Program-made: the position numbers and the translations under genes
In this document: positions 1-12,606 of the stretch, one piece after another
Numbering within the stretch: position 1 is the first letter of the stretch
Layout: every line of letters begins with the position of its first letter
NCBI RefSeq assembly: GCF_000283155.1
Contig: NW_004454175.1
Span: 8,530,909 to 8,594,908, forward strand
Length of the DNA: 64,000 nucleotides
Direction of reading: 5' to 3'
Origin: Ceratotherium simum simum
Taxonomy: Eukaryota > Chordata > Mammalia > Perissodactyla > Rhinocerotidae
Notes under the pieces: model-generated
What the model was told of the DNA's origin: nothing
The model's database searches: none
What the model saw: only the letters and a program-made list of their open reading frames with translations

Positions 1-246
1 AGAGGAGGCCTCATGAGAACTGGCATGTCTCTCTGGATACCTCAGCAAATCCAGTAGAAAACCATTCTCTTGACTCAGCTTCTCTGTTTATGCTCTTTCT
101 CCTGAGACTGCATCTTTATGTACACCCACTGCCAGAGGCAAGTTTTTCTTTTATTCAGACACCCCAGCAGAGAATATCATGCTCCTGAGAGAATCTTTAC
201 TAGGCAGAATTCTCCCTAGTAAAGAATTCCTACAGAATTCTTCGTG

Positions 247-430
247 TAGTGGTTCCCAATCTTGACCATAAATTAGAATCACCTGGAAAACTTTAAAACA
301 TACCAATCCAGGACCTGTCCCAGACAAATTAAATCAGAATCTCTGGGATCAGGGGATGCAGACTTAAACATCAACAATGTTAAGTGCCCTTAAGTAAGCC
401 CAATGTGTAGCCAGGCTTGAGATCCACCAG
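247..430. mobile_element. MER5-like hAT MITE fragment
   Basis: This is a short non-autonomous DNA transposon relic. It opens with AGTGGTTCCCAATC and closes with a degenerate inverted copy ending GAGATCCACCAG. Inside are the phrases 'attagaatcacctgg' and 'aatcagaatctctggg', typical of this hAT-Charlie MITE group. A second, independent copy lies at 5244-5413. It codes for no protein. The exact subfamily is uncertain. Confidence 0.65.
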
Positions 431-474
431 ATTTCAATGGATGCCTTTGGGTCAGGAGCTCACCCCTGGTCCAA

Positions 475-1125
475 TGAGGGATGCCTTATGTCAGACTTCC
501 TCTGAAGGAAATATGGCTGGAACTTCAGAGTTTTCTGGTATGCCATAAAGGATTAATCTTGACCAAAGTAAGATTTGGCCTTTGTCCTCAGGTTCTGGGA
601 GGTAACCTCTGTGCCCTTGGAATGTCCTACTTGATAAGAGTGTTTTCGTTTTACTTAGGAACATTGGGCCATGTCAGATAGTCTGTGCTAACAACGTGAC
701 TTATGGTTGGGGAGCCTAGAGCTGCACAGTGTCAGTTTGACCTCAGGAAGGGCTGAAGACTACGATCAACCATGTTGGTGGTCAAACGTGTCTACATGAC
801 CAAGCCCCAGTAAATCTCTGGACACCAAGGCTCAAGTAATCTTCCCTGGTTAGCAATACTCTGTGAGTATTGTCACACATCAATGCTGGGAAAGTTAGTG
901 CTGTCCTCAAGATTCCACTGGGAAAAGATAACTGGGAGCTTGTGCCTGGAACCCTCCTGAACCCTGCCCTATGCTTCTCTTCCCTTATTTCATTTTAATG
1001 TATATCTTTTGTTGTAATAAACTGTAAACATGAGTATAATGACTTTGCTGAGTTCTGTGAGTCCTTCTAAGTGAATTATTGAACCTGAGGTTGGGCTTGG
1101 GGACCCTCGAATTTGCACTTGACTT
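475..1125 (+). mobile_element. ERV-type LTR, family unresolved
   Basis: The block resembles a mammalian endogenous-retrovirus LTR. It has moderately GC-rich U3-like sequence, then the phrase 'ctctggacaccaaggctca', then an AATAAA polyadenylation signal at 1016-1021. An R/U5-like segment follows, containing 'gagttctgtgagtccttct' and ending near 'ggggaccctcga'. No internal retroviral sequence flanks it, so a solo LTR is likely. I could not fix the TG/CA ends or a target duplication, so the boundaries are approximate. The sense is inferred from the polyadenylation signal. Confidence 0.55.
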
Positions 1126-1189
1126 CAGAAATGAGGGTAGCCTTGATATTTCTTATATTTTGCATGTAGCCTATTCAGTTCACTCAGCT

Positions 1190-1560
1190 CAAATGTTCTC
1201 CTCTGTGAAGAACCTAACAACCTCCATCCTATCCTGAGTAATTCTCCATTCAAGTGGCAGCAGCATCCTCTCACATCCCCACGTCTTTACATCTGCTTTT
1301 CCCTTTCTGGGAATGTTTTTACTCATTTTCACCATTGGCTCACTACTTCTCATTTGTCATAAGTTGTCTCAGGTGTCACTTGCTTCCAGAAACCTCCACA
1401 TCCCATCTAGATTACATGCTAGCCCTTCACATTCTCATAGAACCGTGTACTCATGTCTACCATACACTTACCATACTGTAACAGTCACATCTGAGGCTTG
1501 GAATTTTTGTTTTTGTTCAAGCTCATATATCTTTCATAGGACTTTGACCAAGCTCCAATT
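1190..1560 (+). mobile_element. L2 LINE fragment
   Basis: The text 'ccctttctgggaatgtt', followed by 'tctcaggtgtcacttgctt' and a pyrimidine-rich stretch, matches the order of the 3' part of the ancient mammalian L2 LINE. The frames over it are open by chance and are not genes. The fragment is heavily diverged. Confidence 0.5.
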
Positions 1561-1639
1561 TTAGCATCAGAGGAAATTCAATATTTCATACTCATCTTGG
1601 TTTCTTTCTCGTTTCTGCTGTGCTCCCTGCTTAATGTCC

Positions 1640-2080
1640 TAAGGTCATGGATGTTGTGTTATTATGTTTGAGTTTTTTATTTGTGAGAAATTATTGGAAA
1701 ACCAAAAATAAGTGCAACCAAGAGAAATAATTAGAAAAAAAAATAGAGGAAAAGACTACAAAATATCTTATTGGTTCCAAGTGAAAGGAGTGAAAGAGTT
1801 TGAAGAGGAAGGCAAGCAATACAATGATAGTCAAAGAGCAGTGGGGCCAAAGAATTTACAGTGAGAATCATCATAAAAATGATTATTCTGTTTGTAAAAA
1901 AGGAGTAGATGTAAATGAGAATTTAATAAAGATAGAACTGCAAGTTTTCTCTGCATATTGGCAATAAGGTTACTGCTTTAAAAGCTGGTATGCATTATAT
2001 TTCTCTTTCATGTGTTTTTGATGTACATGGCTATTTCCAGGATCATGAGTCAGTAACAACAGGATTCAGCTGAAAAATTA
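1640..2080. other. Unassigned AT-rich interval
   Basis: I see no gene or recognisable repeat here. The stretch is AT-rich, with an A-rich run near 1735-1745. Confidence 0.5.
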
Positions 2081-2084
2081 TCTG

Positions 2085-2182
2085 TTTACAGATTGTGAGT
2101 TTCAGGAGGCAGGGACTTTTATCTCTATGTTCCTGGCACAAAGCACAGGCCTGGATTGTGTTTGTTAAATAAATGAGTGCCC
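2085..2182 (+). mobile_element. L2 LINE 3' end fragment
   Basis: The phrase 'caggaggcagggactttt', then 'cctggcacaaagcacaggcc', then 'taaataaatgagtg' follow the order of the L2 3' terminus. No open frame is involved. Confidence 0.65.
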
Positions 2183-2189
2183 TACAAAG

Positions 2190-3840
2190 AGAAGATAAAC
2201 CTTAGAGAAAGACAACCCCTCTTCTGACACCACGTTAGAATTATGGACGCCATTGAAATTGGCCAGAACAAGGGGGCATTATCTAGGGCACTGACTCCCA
2301 AATTCCAGGCCCTGGTCCAGTGCCGGTCAGTGATTAAGTTGTTACCGATTTCCCTGCAAAAAATTCAAAAATAGTATAACAAGTTTATCCTAAAGCCAAA
2401 TTAATTCCACATTCTTAATTTCTGCAATTATGTTTCCCCTATTTATCTCTTACAAAAATGTTCATTTATTCAGTATGACAAGAATGAGTAGTAATCAGTT
2501 GTTTTATTAACATGCTCACTTAGCCAAATATAAAAATCACATCATGATAATTCCCCAAAATTGAGGGGAAGTCTTACTGATGTGTGAAGTTCCAAAGTCT
2601 GAGCATGTCCAGAATTATTATAGATGCCTCAGAAAATGAGAACGAGCAAGCCCTGAGAAGAAACTGCGTGACCCACACAAGCAGAAGAATGTGCAGCCAT
2701 TCATGCCCCCCAGTGACCAGAAGAATAGAGTCACGTGAGCAAACCACAGCCACAGAGGGAAATGCTGCAGACTTTGTCAGAGCTGCGCACAGAGTGGATC
2801 CCTGCATGAAAAAAAAATCACTTTTCAGAGAAACGTGGAAAGTTTTTGGCATTGGGAAATATTCTTTGTGAAACATTGAGATTCTAAGATTTTACATCAC
2901 TATAAATCACGTTATGAAAAATATTTTTATTCCTTTTACCAAATTTTCCTTCTGATACATTAGAATTATCATACATGCAAGTTCAGGAGAATTTCATATC
3001 ACTGGGCTTTCAGAGAGGAATGTTTGCTGGCATTTTTAATGGGAATTAAGCCAAGTACAGGGTCCCATAAAATAAAGAGGTTAATAATTTTTTTAAATGT
3101 ATTTATTCAATAGTAATAGTAATAATAATTGAATGAGTCTATTTGAGTATTTGGGAATACAACTATTAACACATTTCTATATTAATGTGAATTTTAATTA
3201 TTTGATTTTTAATGATTTCTCAAATATTTATTCAATCTTTGTTTATTGCTTAAAACATCTGATTAAAATCCATTGTTCCATGCAATTTTTCAATTTTGAT
3301 CACAGCACCTATAAATTTATCAAGATGTATGTGGGAAATTTTTCTGTCAAAAATATTATAAAATGGCACCTTCCTCTAGCGGCAAAGTTATCTTCTATGT
3401 TATCCCCCATCCAAATTGTGTCACGTTGAATGAGAATAAATAGTAAAGCCAAGGATTTGAAAATGATTAAGTAAACTTTACAAAGCTCTTAAAACAGGAA
3501 ATAGAGAGTAGAATGCTATGAAATTGAAGCCTTTTACTTTTACAAGATTTTTTAATACCATTAAAGAACATGAATGGTAATAAACACCCATCTTTTCACA
3601 TTCCTTAAGAATTTAATTCCACAAACTTACACAAACAAAAATATAATTTTCTTTACTTTACTGAAACTCTGTATCTATTTTGAACATCCATTTCACCAGC
3701 ATGGCACACCTTAATTGTAGCTGATTTGAGTCCCTGATTCCTATTCTTCTGATCCTCTCAATCCTGGGTGTTTACATACTGCCGGAGGTTTGGGTAGAAC
3801 ACATTTGGTCCTCTGTGGTCAAGTTCTATGAGGGCCCCCT
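2190..3840. other. Unassigned interval without gene
   Basis: No gene or clear repeat was recognised. The middle (2574-2876) is open on both strands over about 290 bases and slightly richer in GC than its surroundings. Neither translation resembles a known domain. From 3060 to 3430 the DNA is very AT-rich. Confidence 0.45.
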
Positions 3841-3844
3841 TCCA

Positions 3845-4072
3845 TGTTGCAGACTGCTGACTTCTCATAGTGTCCTCCTATGGTGGAAGGGTCCTCATAT
3901 GGTGGAGGAGCTCTCTGGGGCTTCTTGTATAAGGCACTAGTCCCATTCATGAGGGCTCCACCCTCGTGTCCTAATCAACTCTGAGAGGCCCCACCTCCAA
4001 ATGCCATTTTACTAGGGATTAGGTCTCAACGTATGAATTGGAGGGGGGCATACAAACATTCAGTCCATGGCA
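3845..4072 (-). mobile_element. MaLR LTR fragment (MLT1-type)
   Basis: Read on the minus strand, the block starts near 'ccatggactgaatgtttg' and continues through 'cctaatccctagtaaaat', 'cccattcatgagg'-type and 'gtgtcctcctatggtgg'-type modules. This is the order of an ERVL-MaLR MLT1 LTR. The part distal to about 3845 is missing or unrecognisable, so it is truncated. There is no internal MaLR sequence that I can identify with confidence. Confidence 0.65.
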
Positions 4073-5243
4073 CATAGTGACCCAGGAATCATCTCCACAG
4101 GGCACTCTGCGTCACTTCTGCCCAGATGCATCAAGCAGCCACTCCCTCTCTGAAGGGAGGGAGTCACATCCCAATTCTCTAAGCCTGAAAATTGGGTGCA
4201 GATCCCTTCCTATCTTGGGTTCTACAAACCTCTCTTATCTTTCCACCTCTTCAGGATTCTATCTCAGAAGCAGGGGTACACATCCCTCTCTCTGTGACCC
4301 CAAAACCACCCACTCCTTCAAATCTTGGAGAATATTTGGCTCTCTCCAGCTGAGACCCTCACCCTTAATCTTGCTTTGAGAGTAGAAGAATCACTTTCTC
4401 TATCAAATGTTTTTGCTTCAAAGAGCACCTAATATAATCTCCTCAGTGGGACTGTGCCTTCTGGAAACACAAAAGCCAGAGACTCTAATCTTCTTTTACT
4501 TTCTAACCTATCACACTCTCCTAAGGGGAAACTATCTGGAAGAAACATATTAGGTTTTTTTAAAAAATTATATCCTGTTATTTTCTATACCCATCGAGTA
4601 TTTTTCAACCATTTAAAACAACTTTTCTTTCAATTTTTTATTATCATTCTACAAATAATCCATTGTTTCTCTCTCCCTTTAAGTGTATTGTGAAACTTTT
4701 TCATCTCCAACAGGAATTTCAAAAGCTTGATTTTTGTATGAATACAGCAAAATGTTAGTTGTTTTTTCCAACATTTATAAGATTCCAGAGGATTTCAAGG
4801 TATTTAATTTCTACATAATTAAGTTCAGGATGGTAGACAAGAAGAGTATAGCAATACATCCTGAAGAAAAATGAGGTTTCTGATTTAGTCTGAAATTTAC
4901 AGGATGTGAATTACAGTTCATGCATATTCTTTTGGTTTGCTAATGTATAATTCATTTATTTAATAATGGAAATAGCCTCAGGAGAGAATTGCACATTTTT
5001 ATGACTTTGGAGGATGAGATTTGAAAATCTAATTAATGGTTTCATTTATAAACTATTGAATATTATAGACTGGTTAAACTATTTCCAGATATGCAAATGC
5101 AAGAAATGAGGATTAAGTATGTTTTAAATACTTTTGTTTTTAAAGAGACTAGATTGGGGAAATAAGGGGGCTATTTAGTATGATGTATGACTACTATTTA
5201 AAATCAGAAAGCAAGCGGTTGTTTTGAAAACTTCTTCTGATCC
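4073..5243. other. Unassigned interval without gene
   Basis: No gene is recognisable. The first 300 bases are pyrimidine-rich and contain a 113-codon open frame at 4038-4379 that partly overlaps the MLT1 LTR and has no domain. The remainder is AT-rich. Confidence 0.45.
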
Positions 5244-5413
5244 CAGGGGTTCTCAATCCTAGCTGGGTATTAGAAATACCTAGAGAGATTTTTTTTAATG
5301 GCCATGTCTTAGATCCACCTGTAGAGATTCTGATTCAATTGATCTGGAGTGAGGCATTTTTTCCAAGCCACTCAAAGTGATTTAAAATGTGCAGCCAGGG
5401 TTAAGCACCACTG
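5244..5413. mobile_element. MER5-like hAT MITE
   Basis: This is a second copy of the family at 247-430. The left end, CAGGGGTTCTCAATCCTAG, and the right end, CCAGGGTTAAGCACCACTG, are imperfect inverted repeats of each other. The internal phrase 'agattctgattcaattgat' is characteristic. The copy is about 170 bp and non-coding. Confidence 0.7.
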
Positions 5414-5414
5414 C

Positions 5415-6720
5415 TCTGTCTCATTAGGTCAGAGAGTAGCTAAACACAGACCGAAAACTATGCAGTGATTGTTTCCCAAATGAGTAAGAAAAACTATCCT
5501 GAATAGAGTTTTTACCGAGACAAGCAGTCTTCCACAATGTAAGAAATAACAAATGTCTTGTATATAGGGCCTACACAGAAATGATAGGAATGAATGTATA
5601 TTATTTTTAGAAATCAATTCATACCATTATACCATCCACACGACCTATTTTCTCCACCCTGATAAGTAGGAAGCAAAGGCTTTGACCTGGGTGGAGTCTT
5701 AGAATGCTGATCTAGATTTGATAGAAGCCAAGGCTGGCCCAGAGATTAGGGCCTCTGAGATCCTGGTAAAGCTAGATGTAAGGATAGGTCCAAAATGAGA
5801 AGAAAACTGTGACCAGAAATAAAGAGGCAACAATACGAAATAGACAAATCCAAGGACATACTGAGATGGAGTCTCAAACAGCGATAGTCAGTGGAAAGAA
5901 GCATTTTACTAACAGGAGAGAGTCTGCAGATGTGGAGCACAGGTAGAACAACCACCAAAAAAGGATATGACAATTTACAATAAATGGTAGTCAACAAAAT
6001 CATTATTATTGTAATGAGGTGCTGTACTTGAATCCACACTGAACTGCCATTTGCAGAAGTTTTTGGACTGCAACTTTGGCATTTTCTCTGTGCATGAATT
6101 GACATCCATAAAAGCTTTGGGGCCTGGGAAGAAGGAGAAGGAGAAGATATGAATATGTAGGCATGTACATGCACTGAGCTGGGAATCTAGTGAGAGAAAG
6201 AATTGAGGATGAAGGTGACAGCACAGTGACCGTCATCCTGCCCAGCCCAATGGACTGGTGTAGATACTGTACAGAAAGAGAAGTTTGGGAGCAGACAGAC
6301 CTGGTACACTTCTCTAGGAAAGCCCATGTAGGATTCCAGGCACAAGAAGTCTCACGGAGTCTTGTTTCAGACTTAGGAGACAGATAGAAAACAACCCCAA
6401 ATTAAAGCAGGTAGCATTTTACCTGTTCTTCCACAGACTAGGGTTAAGCCCTGAGGCTCAGGGTTGTCACCAGCAACATAACTACTAGTACACAGAAGAG
6501 ATATTAGTGAGGGGCCACAGACGCCCCTGAACTCCTGCGGGACATCTTCAAAAGATGCGCAGATATACATTGAGAGCCTTGTGGGTTAAGGGTGTGTTTG
6601 CATGAACAGGCTGTAGCTTAAAAAGGTCTCTCTATTTGGATGTTAATACCAAATGACTTCATTTATGCCTACAGGCTGCAACCTGCGTTATTTGAATTAC
6701 ATTATTATCTAATGAAACAT
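5415..6720. other. Unassigned interval without gene
   Basis: No gene or confident repeat was found. A 142-codon minus-strand frame at 5746-6174 is low-complexity, rich in Ser and Leu, and overlapped by another open frame (6006-6236). It has no recognisable domain. Confidence 0.4.
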
Positions 6721-6724
6721 TGTT

Positions 6725-6845
6725 TCACACAGTTTCTATAAAATCGCCTCACTTAAACCTTATAGAAAAACCTGTGGATAATAGGACAGATTTGATTCCC
6801 ATTTTACACTGAAATCTAGAAAAGATAAATACCTGCTCAATATTA
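6725..6845 (-). mobile_element. MIR SINE fragment
   Basis: The order 'aaccttatagaaaaacctgt', 'cccattttacactgaaa', then 'ctgctcaatattac' mirrors the antisense of the conserved MIR core. The copy is old and diverged. Confidence 0.5.
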
Positions 6846-7722
6846 CAATATCATTGTGAAATTTAACTTTGTTTCCTGATTTAAAATACTACTAATAATA
6901 ATTAATAATAAGCCTGATGCTTGCCACTGGGCATGCTCAAGGCACAGGTGGGGGCCTCTGCTCATGACTGCAGCTATTTATTGAAAAAGTCTATACTCAA
7001 AAGAAGAAACAGAAGCCACAGCATTTGTTACCCAATAATGAGATGCTCACATACCGATGCATCAGGAAATATTTGTCAATAACACTAAATGCTAAGAGGA
7101 ATTTATGAGATGAGTCTTCATATTGGTATCATGAATACCAATGAACACTATTTTCAATGGTACTTTTTTAAAGATGCAGAAACGTTTCTCTTATGGCAAG
7201 CCCTTATACCAACTCCTAATGAAAACCGAGAGAATAATATAAAATCATGTTCCTGGAAACCATGTGTAATATAATTTTTTAATGCTATCTTGACCCAGTT
7301 TTAAGGCCCTGCCAGAGGCTGGTCAGTTCCCGTTCAGCAGCTGCTTGAGTCCACATTCCAGCCACTTCTCTTATCAGACTCTCATACTCTACGCCACTAT
7401 GCACTTGCCCTTATTGCCCCAGGGCCAGGTACCAAACATCTGGGGACACCCTTTATGCCCCAGAACCCGCAAAATTATTTGAATTAGTCAATCCACAGCG
7501 AGCCCGCAAAACCTAACTAAATTCACCCCTCTTGCCATACATAAGCGGCCTCCTACACCTCCAGCTTGCTGTTACTCTGTCCCTGGGTCAACTCCCTGCA
7601 TAGCCCTGACAACAGTCTCTCTTTTGGAGCAGTAAGTAACAAAGAGCAGTACCTTTCTTCTATTTCATCTATCCCAATGTCGTTGTGTTGTGTTCTGCCA
7701 TCAAAAAAAAAATCTTTAAATC
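6846..7722. other. Unassigned interval without gene
   Basis: No gene or recognised repeat was found. Short open frames at 7089-7274 and 7553-7775 overlap on opposite strands and have no domains. Confidence 0.4.
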
Positions 7723-8109
7723 TGTTACAGACTGAATATTTGTGTCCTCCCAAAATTCATATGTTGAAGCTCTAATCCTCAGTGTGATAGTATTAGAAAA
7801 TGAGGCCTGTGGGAGGTAATTAGTTTTAAATGAGGTCATGAGGGTAGGTCCTCCATGATGGGATTAGTGCCCTTATGAGAAGAGGAAGAAACTCCAGAGC
7901 TTCCTTTCCCCATGGTGTGAGGACACAATAGGAAGAAGGCCATCTGCAAGCCAGGAGGAGAGTCCTCACCAGAACCTGACCATACCGGCACCCTGATCTC
8001 GGACTTCCAGCCTCCAACCATCTCTCAACAACTGTGAGAAATAAATTTCCGTTGTTTAAACCACCCAGTCTACGGTATTTTGTTATAGCAACTGGAGCTG
8101 ACTAAGACA
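7723..8109 (+). mobile_element. Complete MaLR solo LTR (MLT1A/B-like)
   Basis: The element starts TGTTACAGACTGAATATTTG and ends GAGCTGACTAAGACA, which are the canonical MLT1 ends. The intervening modules are in order: 'ccaaaattcatatgttgaag', 'gaggtaattag', 'gatgggattagtgccctta', 'ggcaccctgatctcggact', 'gtgagaaataaatttccgtt'. A 5-bp direct repeat, AAATC (7718-7722 and 8109-8113, sharing the last A), fits a retroviral target duplication. The length (about 387 bp) is normal. No internal sequence remains, so it is a solo LTR. Confidence 0.85.
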
Positions 8110-10479
8110 AATCTTGTAAAACACCATGGAATGAAGGCAAGGTGACATTAACCTCTTGGAGAACAAGGTGTTCTGGTGCTCTGACTAGATACAGGTATAG
8201 AGATTGGAGAATTAGGTACTTAGCTTGAATCTCCTTTTCTATTTCTTCCAACTATCTGTTGCCTCCTCTGAACTTTTGAGATTGAGTTTGGGGCACCTGA
8301 ATAAAAGCAGGAACCCTACCATGAAAAGAGACCACTCTGCTTTAGGGAGCAGGATACAGATGGCCCCAATTTACATACGGTTGGGGAAATAACTCTTGCT
8401 GGCTGGCTGGATCCAGGGCCATCTCACCAGTGCTAGGAAAGTCTAAATCTTCCAGTTTTCATGTAAGAACAGACATAGTAACAGAAAAACATGAAAATGT
8501 GAGGTCAGTTTGCATTGCTTTTAACTTGTCAATATCAAAAAATATCGTAAGGCTAAGATGTATTTTTGAGGGGCCCAGGGCTAAAAGGCCAAGCTATCAC
8601 ATACTTCTAGCTCAGAAGAAAAGAAACTCAGGCATTTATGTTTACTAATATAAAGAGATCCTTCCTCACATACAGCAACATATACCGTAGCACGGGCATC
8701 TATTGTTGTCTGTGTGTGAGAAAAACAAAAGAAGAGACAGGGAATTAGGAAGATTTACAAGACAAAATTCAAGAAATGCCCAAGATCAGACACAAAGGCA
8801 GAGAGAAAGAAAAGTTACCTCTTACAATAGTAGATGGTAACACTGAACAAAGCGTGAATGGGTAACTGACCCTTCACACCTGCTGGTGAAATGTGTAGGG
8901 GAGCCACATATGGGAGGCATGTAAGGTGACTGAAAATTAGACTCTAGCTTGCAGCTATGTCTGACGTGCTTTCACTGGTTTCTGAAGTAAAAAGCAAATT
9001 TCCACACCAGATAGCTTCAGGTCACTTTGAAACAGGAAATGTAAATAAATTCTTAGTGTTCTAGTTAATACTTTTTATTGATGAAAACTAGAATAGCACC
9101 AAGAAATTCAATTTCAGAGGAAGGTTAGAGAAAAATTTTAAGATCTACAAAATATTTAATGGAAGCAAAGGACATCTGAATTTTTTTTTTAAGCCTAAGG
9201 ATATAAATATAATGCTATCTGTAATTTTTTAAAGGTAGCACTTTAGGCTGTTCCTTTTGAAAATTTACTGATTTCAAACACCTATTGAATGTATTAAACT
9301 AATTTTAGAGCTTGTAATAGTAATCTTTATACTGGTAAGAAAAAAGCATAACAGACTTCATTCTGGAGAATGCTGTAGATGTCATACAAAAATTTAGCAA
9401 CAAACTGTAGATCTCATAAGAAAAACATTTCCTAATATACAGAAGGCTTTGAGCAAAGAAATAGCCAAAGGAAAGAGCAAATTGCCTTCATTTTTTAAAA
9501 TGTAATCTCTTTCAAGCAAATCATCAAGTCACTTTCAGTGCATTTGAAATTGCTTTAAGAGATAGTTCATTTAAATTGCTTTTCAAGTTTGATTAGTGTT
9601 CATTTTATCCAAGGAAAAACATTGTTCACACACAATGTTGTAATTACATTTATTTGCTGTGCTTAGCTAAAAAATTTTCCAGACATCTGACAATTAAAAA
9701 TTGCAGCTGACAATTAAAAATTAATTCAAATTTTTTGTTATGCTATTTTTACCTCAGCAGTGCTTCTTTCTACAAAAAAAGAAAAATATACATTTAGAGA
9801 TTTTGCATTAGTTGACCTGGAAATGGAATGCTAGTGCCCTAGAACCATTGAATGACTTCAGAGGAATTTGCTCCTAGAAAATATCTTACTTATCCCTGCT
9901 TGACCTAAATCTGATTATTGTTATTCCTAATTTACATTTTAAGGAAATAGAAGGATATGAGGCAAGCAATGGCTCTCAGCGAGCAATGTCTGAGAGGAAG
10001 GAGGTAACCCGTTGGGCTCTAAGGCCTCCAGCAGGAAGCTAAGAGAGCTTTCCCAAGGAGAAAATGCCCTCAAATCTAAGATGAATATATTTTCACATTT
10101 TCACATCTTTGAAATTGGCATATGTCTCTTAATTGATGGTGCTAGAAAAGCCTCGTTTAACTAGCATTCTTTTTTCTTTCATTATGATACATAAAATAAT
10201 TGTCCTCTGACAATTGAGGGCATGTTAGAATGGATAAAATATGGAGGAAAACAACGGGGCAATTCTTCAGGAAGAACCCAAAGGAGTACATAGCACCATA
10301 TGTTATATTAATGCTCTGCAAAGAACCAGAGAAAATGCATAACACTAATGGTCTTTATTTTTGAAAACTATTTAATACATACATGTAATTTTGTATAGTG
10401 TGATCATATTAATAGTTTCTGTTATCCATTAGTTTTTTGGTCTTTTTGAAATATTATTTCTTTTCATTGATTGGCTCTC
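8110..10479. other. Unassigned AT-rich interval
   Basis: I recognise no gene and no confident repeat in this 2.4 kb. All frames are short. It may be ancient single-copy sequence, possibly with repeats too diverged to see by eye. Confidence 0.4.
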
Positions 10480-11058
10480 TATGACAGACACACTCTAATC
10501 TTGACCCTCGCACTGACCCATGTTTTTATAATAATCCGCTGGTCTTTGGTGTTGGTAGGACTTAGGACTTTCTTCCAACCAATAGAATATGGCAAAGATG
10601 ATGGGATGGGATGTCACTCTTGTGATTACATTCCCCTTTATAAGACTTCGTCTTAGCTGTTTTAGCAACAGGAGACTCTCCTGCTGACCTTGAAGAAGCA
10701 AACAGCCATATTGTGAACTGCATATGGAGAGAGACTCGTGATGAGGAATTGCAGGTGACCTCTAGGACTTTAGGGTGGCCTCCAGCCAGCAGCCAGTGAG
10801 AAGCCAATGCCCTCAGTCATGCAGTTGCAAGGAAGTGAATTCCGCCAACAATCATGTGAGCTTGGAAAAGCAGCATGAGCTCCAGAAAGGAATTCAGTCC
10901 TGCCAACACCTTGATTACACCCTTACAAGACGCTGAGCAGGGCATTAGGCTAAGAAGATCTGACTCCTGACCCATAAAAACTGTGAGAAAATAGGTGTAT
11001 GTTGTTTTAAGCTTCGAAATTGTGTTAATTTGTTACACAATAACAGAAAACTAATACA
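10480..11058 (+). mobile_element. MaLR LTR (MLT1C/D-like)
   Basis: The element begins TATGACAGACACACTC and ends ACAGAAAACTAATACA. Ordered MLT1 modules are visible: 'ccaatagaatatggcaaa', 'gggatgtcactcttgtgatt', 'gccatattgtgaactgc', 'ggaagtgaattccgccaaca', 'gacccataaaaactgtgaga' and 'ttgttttaagctt'. It is related to the LTR at 49500-50108. No target duplication was confirmed, and the ends may be off by a few bases. Confidence 0.75.
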
Positions 11059-11119
11059 TTACCCTTCTCCTTTTTCTTCCTCCCATCTACGCACATCATC
11101 ATCACCACCATCACCACCC

Positions 11120-12440
11120 AGGTAACCCAGGTGATAAGGTTTCTTAGAGTATAAAATTATAAGTATTTACAAAATACACATATATTTATAGTGGGTAGGG
11201 TCTTACTTATATTTCAAAACTTGGATGTTATGCAACATCATCAGCATCCTGCTTTTCTCACTCAACAATACCTCATGGAAATCCTTCCAAGTTTCCTAGC
11301 GTGGTTCTAACACAGTCTTTTTAATGGAAAATAGTCCATGGTATAAATGTGCTATGATGAGCATTCACTTTGTTTCCAGTTCTTTGCCACTATGAATAAT
11401 GTTACAACCAATATTCTGTATACAGTCTTCATGGGTGCTGTTATTTCTACTGGCTAGATTCCTAAGAGAGGGACTGCTAGATCAAAGTTAACTCTGCGTT
11501 TATTTCTTTTAATAGACATCACCACAGTACTTTCCAAAAAGGATACAATCATTTACATTTTTGTTAGTAACATCTGAAAATACCCTCCCCTCTCCATTCC
11601 TGGGCAGAAAGTGGTGTTTTCCTTCTTTTTAATTTTGGCCAATCTGAGAGGTATACAGATGTTAGTTTCACTTACTTTGGCCGGCCTATAAGGTGTTTGA
11701 ACTTTTTTGGATTAGCTCTTCTCTGACTTGCCTGCTTTTATCCTTTGCCCATTTTTCTTTTGGATTATCTTCTGGTCAATTTGTAAGCTCTCTGTGTATT
11801 ATAGATATTAATCTTCTGTCTGTGTTCTGCCTGCAAACATTTTTTCCAAAAATGTTGATTTTTCTATTCAGTTTTTTAAAAATGAAAGCTCTCCTCCCCC
11901 TCAGTTTATACCCGTGATCCTCTACATTTTCTTATACGGGGTTGTTATTATGTTTTTGTTAAATTTAATTTTTAATCCATCCAAAATTTGTCTATATGGT
12001 GTGAGGTACTGGTACAATTTTATTTACTTCCTGATGGTTAGCCAATCGGGCTAGCACCATATGTTGCAAAAACCATCATTTTCCCAATGAGTTAAAATAC
12101 CAGCTTGGCCATATGTTAAATTCTCATCCTCACCAGGATCTATTTTCAGATTTTGGATTCTTTTCCACTGGTCTGTTCTGATGCCAGTGCCATGATGATT
12201 CAAATACAGTGAATTACAGCATGTTCTCATCTAGTAAGGCAAGTTCTCCTTCTCTAGTCAAAATATCTTACCTTATCTCAGGCATTTATTCCTTCATAAA
12301 AATTTTATAACACTTTATCAGATTTAAAAAAGATAGCTTGTTGGGAGTTCTAATTAAAAATGAATTTCATTTTTATATTAACATTTAGAAAATGCACATT
12401 TTAATGTTACTAATTCTTTTCATCCAAAAATGTATTCCAG
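11120..12440 (-). mobile_element. Old L1M fragment (3' part of ORF2 and 3' UTR)
   Basis: Read on the minus strand this is the terminal part of an L1. The plus-strand text shows antisense L1 hallmarks: 'ccactatgaataatgtta', 'gtaagctctctgtgtatta', 'tccactggtctgttctgatg' and 'gccagtgccatgatgattc'. No frame longer than about 75 codons survives, so the reverse transcriptase is dead. The 5' end is truncated near 12330-12440. Confidence 0.75.
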
Positions 12441-12606
12441 CCCTTTATTCACATCTCATGTTATGTTCTTCAATACAAACCTGTAGTTTTCTACACAGGG
12501 ATGAGTCCAGAACCAGTTCTGTCCTTGGGACTCTCACAGGGTCCAGGGACTCACTAGCACACAGACGCTATAATCTTGGCAAATTTTCTCCTTTTCCCCT
12601 CCATTT

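Noticed and set aside
5746..6236. Overlapping minus-strand open frames of 142 and 76 codons
   Set aside because: Low-complexity Ser/Leu-rich translations in two frames over the same DNA, with no domain and no promoter or splice context.
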